From positions 5,917,233-5,981,232 of the forward strand of contig NC_088646.1 in NCBI RefSeq assembly GCF_964019385.1: a stretch of 64,000 nt of DNA. The letters are read 5' to 3'. A model generated the notes under the pieces. That model had not been told where the DNA came from. It worked only from the letters and a program-made list of their open reading frames with translations, and made no database searches. Shown here piece by piece: positions 1-12,545 of this stretch; position 1 is the first letter of the stretch; each line of letters opens with the position of its first letter. The DNA is from Sycon ciliatum (Eukaryota; Porifera; Calcarea; Leucosolenida; Sycettidae). The position numbers were made by a program, and so were the translations under genes.

Positions 1-1552
1 AGCACGGCTTTATAATTATTCCAGGAGGGGGGGATTTCACTGGTCAAAACTTGACCTAGAACTGTTCCATGTACGCTGCACATCCCAGTAGAATCCCCAC
101 CAGTGTCGTCATACGCATGGCGCATGTGTACAGCATGAACTATCCATGCCCAGTGCAAGCAGCTGAACAATGTACAGAGTACTGCTCAATGAAATCCGGT
201 CGCGTGAGTCGAGTTTGCGCCTTGCATCATTCACAGGCTAGTGTTCGCAGGCCTAGGGCTGTGCAACGCTCGGCTTGTGTTTGAGACTTGCCTGGATTTC
301 AGTGAGCAGCACTGTATGTCCACCAGCAAGCACTCACTTACTATTAGAGAAGAAGGTTGCCATAGCAAGGCACATGCAGAACGGATGCCAGTTGAACTGC
401 TTGTGACTGCCATCCCATGCAAAACCGCCGGCATAGTACACGGCCCAGCCCAGCAACATGACCGACGGCGTGAAACACAGCGCCTGTGACACACAGTCAT
501 GTGCACGCACGCACGTGCGCGTGCACACACACACACACACACACGCACGCACGCACGCATACAGCAAGAACACAATCTTGTCAAAGACTAGTGCCTATTA
601 AATCCATTTTTTCCAGCTTAGAAACACAATCAACTGAGAAGCAATGGGACCTACTCGTACGCAACATCTTTCCACCATATTGCTGGCATAAGGTTTTGCG
701 AGGCAAGTTCACTTCAACCGTATACACTGTGATTGTGAATACACCAGCCAGCCAGTAATCATGGCTTTCAAGTTCCGCTCACCGTGTTCGGCTCTTAGCC
801 GCCAGAAAGAAGGGCTCTTGCAAGTGTTGAAAGCATAACAAAACTAAAGTACATATGCTGGCATACAGCACGCGTGCAGAACTTCTCCAGTAAGAGTAGC
901 AGACATAAACTTACTCGTCAATGGCTCAAGTCACAGGCACCACACATCACACACAACAGTCACTTGTCTTTGCACAGGCACTAACACATCATCTGCGTCT
1001 ACTGACCTCGAATAAAATGAACATGCAGCAGCTGACTGTCGGTGGATCTGCTTCGGACACCCTATCGCGGGCCCGTCTCTTTCTGCCCGATTCACGCATC
1101 ATCTTTGCGTGTGAGAACTGCTTCAGCTCTCTGGCTATATAACAAACACAGAAAAGGGAAACCATGAAGAAACGTGGTGCAGTTAGTCAGACAAACCTGC
1201 GAGTGGCAATTACCATAAAACTATCAAAGCCTTTATTTCAATGCCTGTTGACATGTTCAGATGTGGATTGTCAGAGTACAACGCATGTACATGTACTGTA
1301 CAGGCAGAAAAGTCAGTCAGTGAATAATTTCGTCCAACTCCAAAGAAAGACAGTTTGCCTGGTAGATATTTTTCGTCCATGAATGCTGAAACGCAGTGAA
1401 AAAAGGCTAGACAAATCGGCATTGAGTCCTGCAATAAATTTAGGCCGAAAACTCTTTGGACGAAAATGACGAAATTAATTTCCCGGCGAATATTTCTGCT
1501 TGTACAGTACATCGCCGAATAAGTCCTTGTCTTGGTACCGATGAAATTTCAC

Positions 1553-1745
1553 GGTTCGCGTCAGACTAGGCTAGAGGCCGAGTTTTCCGCATCCGTAGGA
1601 ACGCCACCACCCTTCAAGGATCAAGGCACAGATGCAGCTCCTAAAGCGGTGGGAGGTGAGTAGATCAGCTCACCAGCAAGTGGTCGAAGACCGAAAATCC
1701 CATTCACTGCACCCATGTTTTCCTCAATCATGGTCTTGGACCATC
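1553..1745 (-). repeat. Dispersed tRNA-derived SINE-like repeat, copy 1
   Basis: This stretch shares blocks with 7875-8100 and 61908-62010: a hairpin around GGCCGAG, then GTAGGAACGCCACCACCC, then CAGATGCAGCTCCTAAAGC, and finally TCAATCATGGTCTT. Copy 2 has a Pol III B-box-like sequence on the minus strand, which sets the orientation. The copies differ at many positions, so they are old insertions of one family. Confidence 0.6.
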
Positions 1746-3393
1746 ACACTATGCCTGCCTGCCGACGAGTAGAAATTGATTCGCTCTACAGGACCGGAGA
1801 ATATGGAGATGCCAGCAGTCGGCACGAAGAAATGAGGGATGAAACCAGTACACTGTCCATACCACATGCATGTATCTACTGCATCTATTAGTTACGTGAT
1901 GGTAGATGTCAAGGCAGGATGGCAGTATAGCAATTCAGTCGCTTGCCACAATGGTGGCCGAGCTGCTGTAGGACTAGCCTACTGATCCGATGCTCAACTC
2001 AAGGACAGACCGACGGCTACCATGGCACAACTAAACATAGCACACCTTCTGTGCTTTGATGTCCTCCTGGCTTGCATAGACTGGGATCACGGCCTAGCAT
2101 CGCAATCGCACTAACTGTCCTCATCCCCGCCTGCTCCACAGGCTTTCACTTCAAGCTAGCTCTGCACCTTCTACGCTCAGGATGTTTCCACTTCTCCGTC
2201 TTGTTGCCCATTACATATTGTCCGTGTGCCCAAAGCAGCCCAATACATGGCGTATTGCGGTATTGGCAAGATACTCGGACATCTGCATATGCCTCTACTT
2301 CAGGACATGCATTGTGCTACATGCGGGCATCACAGTGTCATTATAGCTGATCCTTGCTTGCCCTTCCTACTTCAGCCACATACTGCATGCATCTCTCCAT
2401 TGCATAGACAACAAACATATCAATTGATACGTGCTTGGGAATGCCTAGATTGAGAGACATGCACGGAAAGGCCAGAGTGTGATTGGGAATCAGGAACGGC
2501 ATTATGTAAGTACATCTTCTCCCTCGCATCACATCAACGTCAGGGACCCTACTGTTTTTAGAAGTGCGTGCCAAGGACCTGTAAAACGGAGTTTTTTTTT
2601 CAACGTGTTCTGCCTTTGAGTGTGAGAAGTAGTCACAGTAGTGGTATAGGGGGCATTGGAGTCCGAGAAAATGTGCACCCAGCCGGTGATGCCATGGCAG
2701 TGCAGTGGCGTGGTGTGTGGCCTTTTTTGGCGCTGCACGCATGCAGCGATGGACGGATGTGGTACACACTACTAGTACTACAACTCCATCTAGTCGGGGT
2801 TCAGGAAATGTACCCTTTTCCACGTGTATGGATCTATTTTGCCCCAAAAAGGCCATGTATGTGTGCGTTCGCATATTTGGAACACATTCGTCACGCTCGT
2901 GTTTGTTGCATGAACTTTCTGCACCTCCACACAGTGATATGACTGTACACATTTAGGGAACTGGTCCCGGTCATTTCAACTGAATTTCAATGCTGTGTCC
3001 ACAACTGCACATACAATACTAGTACGACATTTCACCACAAGCACGTACTAGTATACTCTGCTTGAGTAGGACAATTCAAATCATTGGCAATTAATTAAAA
3101 AATTGAGAAGTGTCTCACCAGCAATTGATTCGATCAGGTCGCGATGGCGTGAAAGACTCAGACACCCTGATTTTGGAGTTGATCATCAGCGAGAGAAAGA
3201 TATTCACGCCACAGCAAAGCAACTACAAAGCAACAGGTCGGAAATGTGTCCCAAACGCCCAAAAAGGCAACAAACATGCCATTCAAAAATCCAAACGATT
3301 CACAGTATTTCACACGTTGTAACATCGTACATGTACAGCTGTGTCATACGCTAGATGTACGCGTTTCCGTACCTCGTACCGAATGTACTGACG

Positions 3394-3420
3394 TGACGTC
3401 ATGATCATCACCTGACGTCA
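3394..3420. promoter_or_regulatory. Two perfect CRE palindromes (TGACGTCA)
   Basis: TGACGTCA occurs at 3394-3401 and again at 3413-3420, 19 bp apart, followed by GCGCTAGCGCTAGCG. The 8-bp palindrome is the full-site binding motif of CREB/ATF bZIP factors. Two full sites this close suggest a promoter or enhancer, but no gene is recognised beside it, so the target is unknown. Confidence 0.45.
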
Positions 3421-3864
3421 CTGACATCAGCGCTAGCGCTAGCGTTGCACTTCGGTCCGTGAAAGCTTCGAAAGACCGTGAGGCTTGAGCACTGAGCAGG
3501 AGGTAGCGCTACTGCCGCTAGCGACGACCACAGAGGTTGTAGCGAAACACGACTACACAACAGGTCTGGAACTCCGCCCACAAGACAACCCCTAGGCCCT
3601 ATTCTACGAGCTCATCTCTTTGTCTGTCGCCAGTGCAAGTCAGTGAGTTCATCCTATGACTACTACAGTATGAGTAGGCCTAAGTATGAGGCTATGGTAT
3701 TGTAGTATGCGCCTTGGGACATGTAACATTGTTTTAAAACGTTCAAGGCACTTGTTTTGTATGCTTGAAAAAGTTCAAGCAGGTACAGTAGTAGTAGTAG
3801 TAGTAGTAGTAGTAGAATTTATTATTTTGATAGGGAAGGCCCTACAGACGTTGCCGTCTTGTTA

Positions 3865-4280
3865 CAGTCAACTTGGCTTATAACGAAACTCGGCGGGGCA
3901 TCAAAAAAGTTTCCTTATTCGCGAAGTGTCGTTATACGCGAAGTCTCATTATATGTATTACAGTTGGATGGAACTTTGCTCCTGGCATGGACATTCTGTC
4001 GTTATTCGCGAATTGTCGTTCTATCCGCAGTCGTTACTAGAAAAGTTGTCTGTAGTTGTAAACACTATATTTTACTGCTCCCTGCTTGAAGTGATTGCAA
4101 GTGACCGGATATCACCACTGATGTGGATCCGGACTACTTTGTTGACTGGATTCATTGATACGGATGACCCAGAGGTTGAGTTCGTGGAGGGTGCAGGGAA
4201 TCGTGTCATACTTTGGGAAAGAGTGAATGCGAAATCATGCGAGGAAACCGTCCTTCATTTGATACCGACATCCTAAGCAG
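3865..4280 (+). mobile_element. Pogo/Tigger-like transposon remnant
   Basis: It starts with CAGTCAACTTGGCTTATAAC directly after a TA dinucleotide, the pattern of pogo/Tigger terminal repeats (compare the clear element at 59172-59631). Inside, the phrase CGTTATTCGCGAA and variants recur. A reading frame at 3926-4276 follows with no clear transposase catalytic motif. The right terminal repeat is not found, so the element is truncated or eroded. Confidence 0.4.
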
Positions 4281-4619
4281 GGGGGGGGAGAGGGGATATA
4301 GGGCCATGCATGGGTAACTCACACGGCGGTTGTTGCATTGGTCCCGAAAGCTTCAGAGTTCAGACAGAACTACATGTACATGTACATGTACTAAAACTTG
4401 TACTTGTAGGCCCATGATCCGAGAATCTTCACTAAAATAAGCTGCGTATCCCATGTTGCAGCATTTACCATTCTAGCTGGATGCAACTAACTGTTACTTG
4501 CACTCTAAGATATTCAGAGAACAGAGAAACTTCAGCAAAACATCTACAGGGCCATCAGATTTTATATTTCTGATTATGGACACGAGGAGGATTTGCAATG
4601 AGCATGCATGTGGTGTGTG

Positions 4620-7600
4620 TCAATGCAATAGTATGTTCAGTGGTCCATACATGCTGCCAGAATCCCCAATCGTATCCCAGGCACCTTGAAAATAGTACAC
4701 AGAGTCGACTAGCTGTAGCTGCTCAACTGTCTGGGCTGTTGGGTTATCGTCTCCTTGCCCAAAGAAATAGTCGCTACTGCCGGTGATCTCCTCAGATGTG
4801 AAGTAATACTTCTCCCCTGGCTGAAGAACAACAGGCGGTGACAGCTGTTGGTAAATGAAGCCGAGAGAATCAGTCACTTGCCCAGCGCCATTCACGACGA
4901 CGTCGGCAATCGTCTTGTTAGCCGACACTTGGTAGAGGCGGAGGTGGTGTTGTCCGTTGCCGTTTCCGTGTCCGTAGTACCGGCCCAGGCTGTGCGCAGT
5001 CACCGTGGCCGTCGGTTGTATAGCTGCGCCCACTGGGCCAGTGAAGTCATTGCGCCGCGTTGCACCGCCAATCTACACAGTACACGAAATGTCAATGAAC
5101 ACAAATCAAACTGTCGTGAGCCATCCGTTAAGGGAATTGACCAATACTATGGCCTTTGAGAAGTAGCTCAAGGCTGTCATTTTCTGATCAGCAGCAACTG
5201 GTCCTTTGGTTTGTGAGTTGGTTGGGTTAGAGCGCAGGGTAGGTTTGTTGATGAAACTGAACACGGGTAAGTCCTGCCAGACTGATTAAAGATTTATTAA
5301 TTCATACAGCGTCAGGGCCTGCTCTAGACATTCAACACAGCCCGGTCAGAGTGTACGTGGCGCACGCAGGCCAGCCGGGTCAAGCCGGGTCAGATCATCC
5401 GGCAGAAAAACAACCAAAAGCCTGCTCAAAACGCGGGAAAACAGAAAGGCGGATTTATTACCGGAAATCGGAAATTTTAGAGAACAAGGCGAACTATCAA
5501 AGTCCGCAAACGTAGAAGGTACCGGTAAACGACATTACGTGAAGAATGCAAAGCAGTTCCATTGGATTCTGATTTAACAATTTGAAAAAAAGGAATTCTG
5601 TTTTCTAATTAGTGCTAGTAGCAGGACGAACATGTTCACATAATAGAGCACTGGGGGGGGGGGGGGGGGGTGCCTGCAGCACCTTGTGGAGTGGCTGCTT
5701 GCTGCCACTGCATCACTTGCATGGCCAAGCCGACTGGCATCTGCTGCACCATCTGCTGAAAGGCTTCAGCAGACTGGAGAACTGGTGGAGTTGCAACTGC
5801 TGCTGCTGCTGGCGCTGCTGCTGCAGCTGCTGGTGGCGCTGTTGCTGCTGCTGGCGTTGCTGCTGCCGCTGCTGCTCTGGGTGTGCGGGCCAGGTCCCTC
5901 CGTTCAGACGAGGTTGACGTTGCAGTCGTAGTGCGCCGAGTCACCTCAGAATGCCATGCAGCCATAGCCTTGTCGTAGTTGAAGTCGGCGACGGCAGGAA
6001 CGTCGAGCTTGATTGCCATGATCATCTCCAGATTCCTCGTCGACAGCGTTCCGCATCGCCGTCTTCACAAGCTTCAGCCAGGGTCGACCTTTCTTCCAAG
6101 AGTCTTGGAAAGCATGAGTTCTTTTTCTCTTCGCTGCGGTCTCCATCGTCCAAATCACCAGTCGGCTGAAAACTTGCAACTGTGTCAAAAGCTATAGCTA
6201 AAGTAACTTAGTTACGCTTTTGACTGCCTGCCCCATCGACTTTGAATGTCCTGACTTCCTGCTCGCCGCTGGCCAGATCGCGCTCGAACCAGTTGACCCC
6301 AGTTGACCCTAGCCGAGTTTCTGTCGCTTGTAGACTGTAGTGTGTACGGTTGCGCTAGATTTGCAACAGATGGGGTCCGCGAGTCGTAAAATACCGGTAT
6401 TTTAGGAATCCATTGTCAGTTTGAGACATTTTTCAGCCGGGTCAGACTGGACCCGGTGTTATCTGTTCAGCCAGGTCGTGCAGTTCCCCAGCCGGGCGTA
6501 TGACCTGGCTGACCCGGCTCTCCAGCAGGCCCTGAGCGTACATGTTATACAGTCATGCAGTTATACGATAAGAGCATGATCAGGAAGGTATGGGTACTGG
6601 TGATCCGTGATGCATAGTCTAGTCGTGTGTTCAATGGCACTTACTGATAGCTGCTGTATCCAGGAATTCGGTGGCGGCGGAGGGGGACGCTCGGCAGACA
6701 CGTTGAAGTCATCAAACTTTGCCCAGTGCCAGCCGGATGTCAGCGCCACATACCCTGATTCATACGTAGCGCAGTCCGTACAGGAGCTATTGACTACCGT
6801 GTCGGAATTCACTGATGCCTTAAAGCCAAGGGCTGTCGTAGCAAGTGATACCTCTACCCAATCGCCAAACTGAACAGAGATGTTGGCATGGTGCTGGACT
6901 AGGGAACCGCTGGATGGCTTGTTGACTACAACCATCCACTGGCCTGAGCCTGGGGAATCCACTTCCATTTGCACAATGACACATACGCCAGAGGGAGTCA
7001 TGTATTTGCCACCGAATGCCCAACCACTAGCAGGAACATTGTTGCAGAGGCCGACATGCTTCAGAGGAAACACAACACCCGGATACATGCACCAACAATG
7101 AGTTTGGCTTTCTCCTATTGCCCTTCTGACAGCCTACTTGAAGTAATAACTATAATACGGAAGAGTTATTGCTATTGGTGCAGGGTGCATTGTGATGGAA
7201 TGTTACTCATGTGTAGTAGCTGTGCATGCTTTCAGCAACACTATCTGGAAAGTATCATTGAACATAGGTACTGGGAAAAAGAGGAGTCTAAAGCCACCCT
7301 GTTGTGAACCGGTGATTGCTTCTCCCCGATCTGCACCATTTCCACACTAAGATAATTTCTTAGATGAAAAAATCTGGATTCTGGAAGACGCTATTGACTA
7401 TGGATGGCAAGAAGACTACAGCAAAACTGCCACGATACAAAAGCATTGCCAGGCTATAGCCACATAAGCCCATGTTTTGGGTATGCACTTCCGTCTGAAT
7501 TTTCCCTTGTGTCAATAAAGTAATTCTTGCTAGCCCAACTATGATCGACTACTGTACACAAAGAGCTACAAGTTATGATGTGTTCTGATGTGGTAAGTCT

Positions 7601-8221
7601 AGTTGGCTCACTGTACCATTGTATTATCATATGATGGCCAAGATGGCTTGTCCAGTCGTACTCGTACTGAGCTGCTCACGTTCACCCACATTGAGTTGCC
7701 GATCATTGTAGTTGGAAATGGGTTGTTTACCCATTGGTTGTAGCCAGGAGGCTGGGTCGTCACCTGTACATGTATGCATGCAAAAAGCACCAGACATTGA
7801 CCAGTTGACAACCGACTATATTCAGCACCTGGGAGGCATGCATCCATCAGTATGTCTAGTTCCATTAAAAATAATGAGTCGCGGTTCGCATGAGACTCAG
7901 CTAGACACTGAGCTTTCTGCACGCGTAGGAACGCTGCCACCCTCAAGGATCAAGGGGCAGATGCAGCTCCTAAAGCGGTGAGAGGTGAGCAGAACAGACC
8001 CACCACCAAAGTCATTGAAGACCGAACTGATGATTCTTCCGCTTCCACGCAGGACTTGAACCTGGTACCCTCTGTTTCTCAATCATGGTCTTATTAGACC
8101 TGAACCCTGCCCAGAAATATTGAGGGGTTCGTTTCAATCGGGTGGACCCTCCCCCCCCCCTTCTCTGTTCCCTAAATTACATCTGTTTCACTTCCTCCTC
8201 CTCCTCCTCCTCCTCCTCCCC

Positions 8222-8267
<46 letters not shown>

Positions 8268-10996
8268 TCACATACGTTCCACCAGTTCCTCACTCACCTG
8301 TAGCAAGAAGTACTGGGGAGGAGAGTCTTCCTCAACGCTAACAATGAATGAGCCTCCTTGGTCAGTGAAATACAATGCCTGTTGGCTGATGTTGTTGTAA
8401 TCATCAAATGATGTTGAATATGAGTAGGGGAATGGCTGTGATGCTGGAGGATCAGGATGGACACCATGGTGTGCACCTACTGTTGTTGATACCGTGCAGA
8501 TTGAGTCTTTGTACATGTCCACTCGGAACGAACCATCCGTAGTGTTGACTAGTACATCAGCATGCTGTTGAAATCCAACAGTGGAATTTGTACAAAACAG
8601 TCTCAGAGAGCTGATCTTCACTGAGCCATCAGGATAACCACCAAGACCACCTGATAGCACAAAGTCCACAGTCTCGCTCGTGGTGGTTTGTCCTTTACAG
8701 CGAAGGCAGTCTCCTTCAAGCTTTTCAATGATGAGAGAAAAGTCTCCGCCACCTGCCATGGCTACAGTGTTCTTTCCCAGAGTTGAACTAGGATCACTGG
8801 TTGGTGGAACAAGAGTAATGAAAGATCCTCCACCAGCCAAGTACCCTGATCCCATTGCACCGGTTTGTTTGGTCGGATCACCTTGAGCAAGATATACCCA
8901 GCCTGGTTGACTGAACTGACAGGTCTGTGCTGATGTCCAGATAGGATAGTTGACTGTGTAGTAACCACTCCACGGCTCATACGCGTACATAAGTCCATTG
9001 CCGTAGAATGGAAGACCAGGATACACACTCCAGATGAGAGACCTATGCAAAACAGGGCATCAATGTAATAACGTCACAAACAATTGGCAATGGGAGAGAA
9101 AAACTTCAAGCATTGTATATTCAAGGATCTGATCTCAATAAATCTTACCTGATACTTCAATACCATCCTGGTGGATGTGACATGCTCAGCACCAGAGTCT
9201 GTAAGCAATATTGACGAATGCAGTAATAATTGAGCTTACCAAGAAATGGTCGATGTCATGTTCATTCTGAGGTAGTTCTGATTGAAGAGACGACCCCAGC
9301 AGCCAGCACCAGCCCAGTTACCCACAGTAGAGTAGTCTGGACACCGGACACACAAAAGCAATTGTTGGAAATACAATAATGTGCATATACTGGGCCTGAG
9401 CACACAAAGTAGATCTAATACAGCTGTACGGTACTTCAACGAAACTCAACAGCAAATACTGTGCTTGGCTTTCAGGTGCGTGCGTGCCACTGTTTGCATT
9501 TTACAGCTTTGCTATTACCCTAGGTATGTGAATGTTGTATTCAAGCCACAAGCTCTCCCGACTCGCCGAATGCACAAGTCAGCTGCATATGTTATGATTA
9601 CTTGTAGAGATTTGTAGGAAGCCAGCCAAGATAGCTCCTTGCGCCATTACTGATGTTCACTACGTGCTACCCTGCCGCAAAGCTATATAAGTGCTGGGTG
9701 ACGTAGAGCTCTGGCTGTCCCATAGATCTGATATTGTTGGAGCATTGTATATGACTAGCAAGGTGCCAGGTTCGAGTCCTGGTGGGGTTGATAAAATTGG
9801 TTTCACTTTTCTGGCATTTCTCTTCCCCTGACTTTTTATGTTACGGTGTTTTTCACGGTTGTTACCTTCACTGGACCAGAACTTGAGCCCCATGTCGATA
9901 ACCTCCGGTGCTGGATGATTGCATGGATAGTGCAGGCCAACAGCGGCGACCGACTCCAAGAAGGCACTGTCGGTTTGAAGAGCCGCCAGCAGGTCCTTTC
10001 CGAGGCCACCTGCCAGCCAGAGATCGACAGGAGAAAGAACAATAGTGGCATGATGAGTTGATGACACATGTTTCCCATGGTAACGCTGCCAGGACAACAG
10101 TCTTGGGCTGAATCTGTCATAATTTATAAGTAGCACGTGTCAGTAACCTGTATTCAATCATGCCTGTATTCAATCATGCCTGTTTTGAATCATGCCTGTT
10201 TTGAATCATGCCTGTTTTGAATCATGCCTGTATTGAATCATGCCTGTTTTGAATCATGCCTGTATTGAATCATGCCTGTTTTGAATCATGCCTGTTTTGA
10301 ATCATGCCTGTATTCAATCATGCCTGTTTTGAAGGTGTGGGGACGTGCCAAAAGAAACTGCCCTATGGATATATTAACAACAAAACATAATGCGGGTTCG
10401 CGTCCGGAACCACCTTTCCGCTTCCGTGGCTGGCATGCCACCACTCCACGTTCAGGTGTCAGATGCAGCTCCTTAAACTGTGTGTGGGGGGGGGGGGGGT
10501 AAATCTATGGTTATGTTTTGTCATGAATACCATGTTCTCACCGAAGACAGAACACCAGAGTTGGGCTGATAGGGAGACAATACCAAGCTGAAGTATTCTG
10601 TGTCAGTGCATGCATTTCTGTAGAAGTTGAAGTCAGTGCATGGCATGGATTGACTGGTTCATGGCATAGATTGTCTGGTTCATGGCATGCTACGCAGCTC
10701 CACCAATTTTTTTGTCACAAAACAGTGTCATGCCACAGTGGGTGATATCAGGTATGTAGTGTGTGGATAGACTCTGAGAACGGACCTAGTTAATTTGACT
10801 ACCAGTTATATCCTGAGCCACACCCTGGTAGTGCACCCTGCATTGTTACCATCTGGTATGACTATCTTGGTCCCTGTGTATCCAGCTTCATCCATTGCCG
10901 ACCGGAATTGCTTGGTCCAAGATGGTGTCCCCCACTGCCTTTCATTCCAGATTCCTGCCAAACAAGCACGTATACACATGCACACAAGTACACCCG

Positions 10997-11041
<45 letters not shown>

Positions 11042-12502
11042 GCGCACACACACACGCACAGATTCAATCTGCAGGCTCATAGTTGAAAATCGGTGGCACC
11101 GTCCACAGGAAAACAAAGCACGTTTTGAATTGTTTGCAGCATATAGTGACATAATTATGTCTCATGACTGGCTGTATGGACGATCATATCATAACCATTA
11201 TTAATTTTGCTCGACAATGCTGACTTACCCATATAGTCCATAGTCACTCCGTACACATCCCTTGCACAGTTCATGAAGTCAATGTGATAGTCGATGTCTT
11301 GACTGCTGTAGTATGTACCATTACCAACCCAGCCTGGCACTCCCCAGGACAGGGCGTACGTCAGGATTTTCGGATTACGACGCCGAGCTTCCTGCACACA
11401 AGGTGATAAGAGCATGCTGGAGTGAAACTCCTCGCCTGTGCCAAGTGTACAATTTGCAGACGACATAGCCCTGTACGACTCCCAGGCCTCAGCGGCGGAA
11501 GCGTCCAGAACCCTCACCACAGCGGCAACTGCTCTGGCCGGTTGGCTGAAGTCCCGAGGCCTTATCTTGAACGCCACCAAGAGCCAGGTTCTGACTATCT
11601 CTCCCCAGCAGCATGTACAGGAAGTAACAGTCAAAAGCGGCGACTGTCTCCTCCCCTCAGCGTCTTCTGCGCGCTACCTCGGCGTTCACCTTGACAATCG
11701 CCTAGATTGGGACACCCATGTAAACTATGTGGTCACCAAGGTTGCCAAGAAAATTGGCGCCTTGTGGCGGGCACGCCGAAGCCTATCAAGACGCTCTCGT
11801 CAGGTGTATGTGAAGGCGGTCATAATGCCCGACCTGCTTTATGGCTCCTGCTGTTTTTCAGCCGCAATGCGAGAGGGTCAACTGAAACGACTGCAAACCA
11901 CGCAAAACAGAGCCATCCGCTGTATCGATGGCAACCCGCCCCGGACAGCCATGCAGCCGCTGCTCACTGCTCACTCCCTGTACCGGGTCAGCGAGCTCTA
12001 CAGGCAGAAAATATTGATCACCATCTGGCGGTGCATCAACGCCCGCACCAGCCCTGTGCTCGCCCAGCTTCTGACCCCGGCACAAGGCACCCCTACCCGC
12101 CATCAGCAGTCAAATGGCCTACTAAGCCAGGCAAACAATTACCCGGCTACCTGAGTTTAAGCATGCATGTGTACCATACGCCTGTAGGGAGTAGTTCGAG
12201 TTGCTGCTGATTGCTCTGCTCTCCCTCCCCGTGCAGTTCAGTAACCCGCACGTAGTATCACAGATACATCGTATTCTCTCTCTCCCCCCGTTTACCCGCA
12301 GTTATTAGTATCCTATTCTCTTACTATGTGCTTCCATAGCTTTTACTATGTTCTTCCATAGCCACTTCTAGGCTAAGCCTTCGCCGTCATTTTATTGGGT
12401 CGTCATCCCGTTTGAATGTGCGAAGTGAAATAAAAACCAACCAACCAAACTAACAACTGTGTTGTTTTTTGTATGTATGGCTGTCTTGCTGTCTCTCTCC
12501 CC

Positions 12503-12545
<43 letters not shown>

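Larger units (their letters stand above)
1..4619. other. Gene-poor left flank
   Basis: I recognise no gene here. It holds a GT/AC dinucleotide run near 525-545, one copy of a dispersed SINE-like repeat (about 1553-1745), two perfect CRE palindromes at 3394-3420, a short GTA run near 3788-3813, and a pogo-like transposon end from 3865. The open reading frames are short, overlap on both strands and match no family I know. The lower end borders the 3' end of GALC-A, so some of 4300-4619 is probably its 3' UTR. Confidence 0.5.

Noticed and set aside
2341..2956. Overlapping ORFs on both strands (up to 203 codons)
   Set aside because: No recognisable domain, strands conflict, and no splice structure supports either.
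5612..5931. Plus-strand Leu/Cys-rich ORFs
   Set aside because: Antisense of GCN repeats in the Ala-rich frame of the hAT-like element.
9750..9795. tRNA gene suggested by GGTTCGAGTCC
   Set aside because: No acceptor stem, D arm or anticodon arm can be paired; a SINE fragment fits better.
10151..10335. Regular repeats that might be a CRISPR array
   Set aside because: Units are contiguous with no unique spacers, and the genome is eukaryotic.
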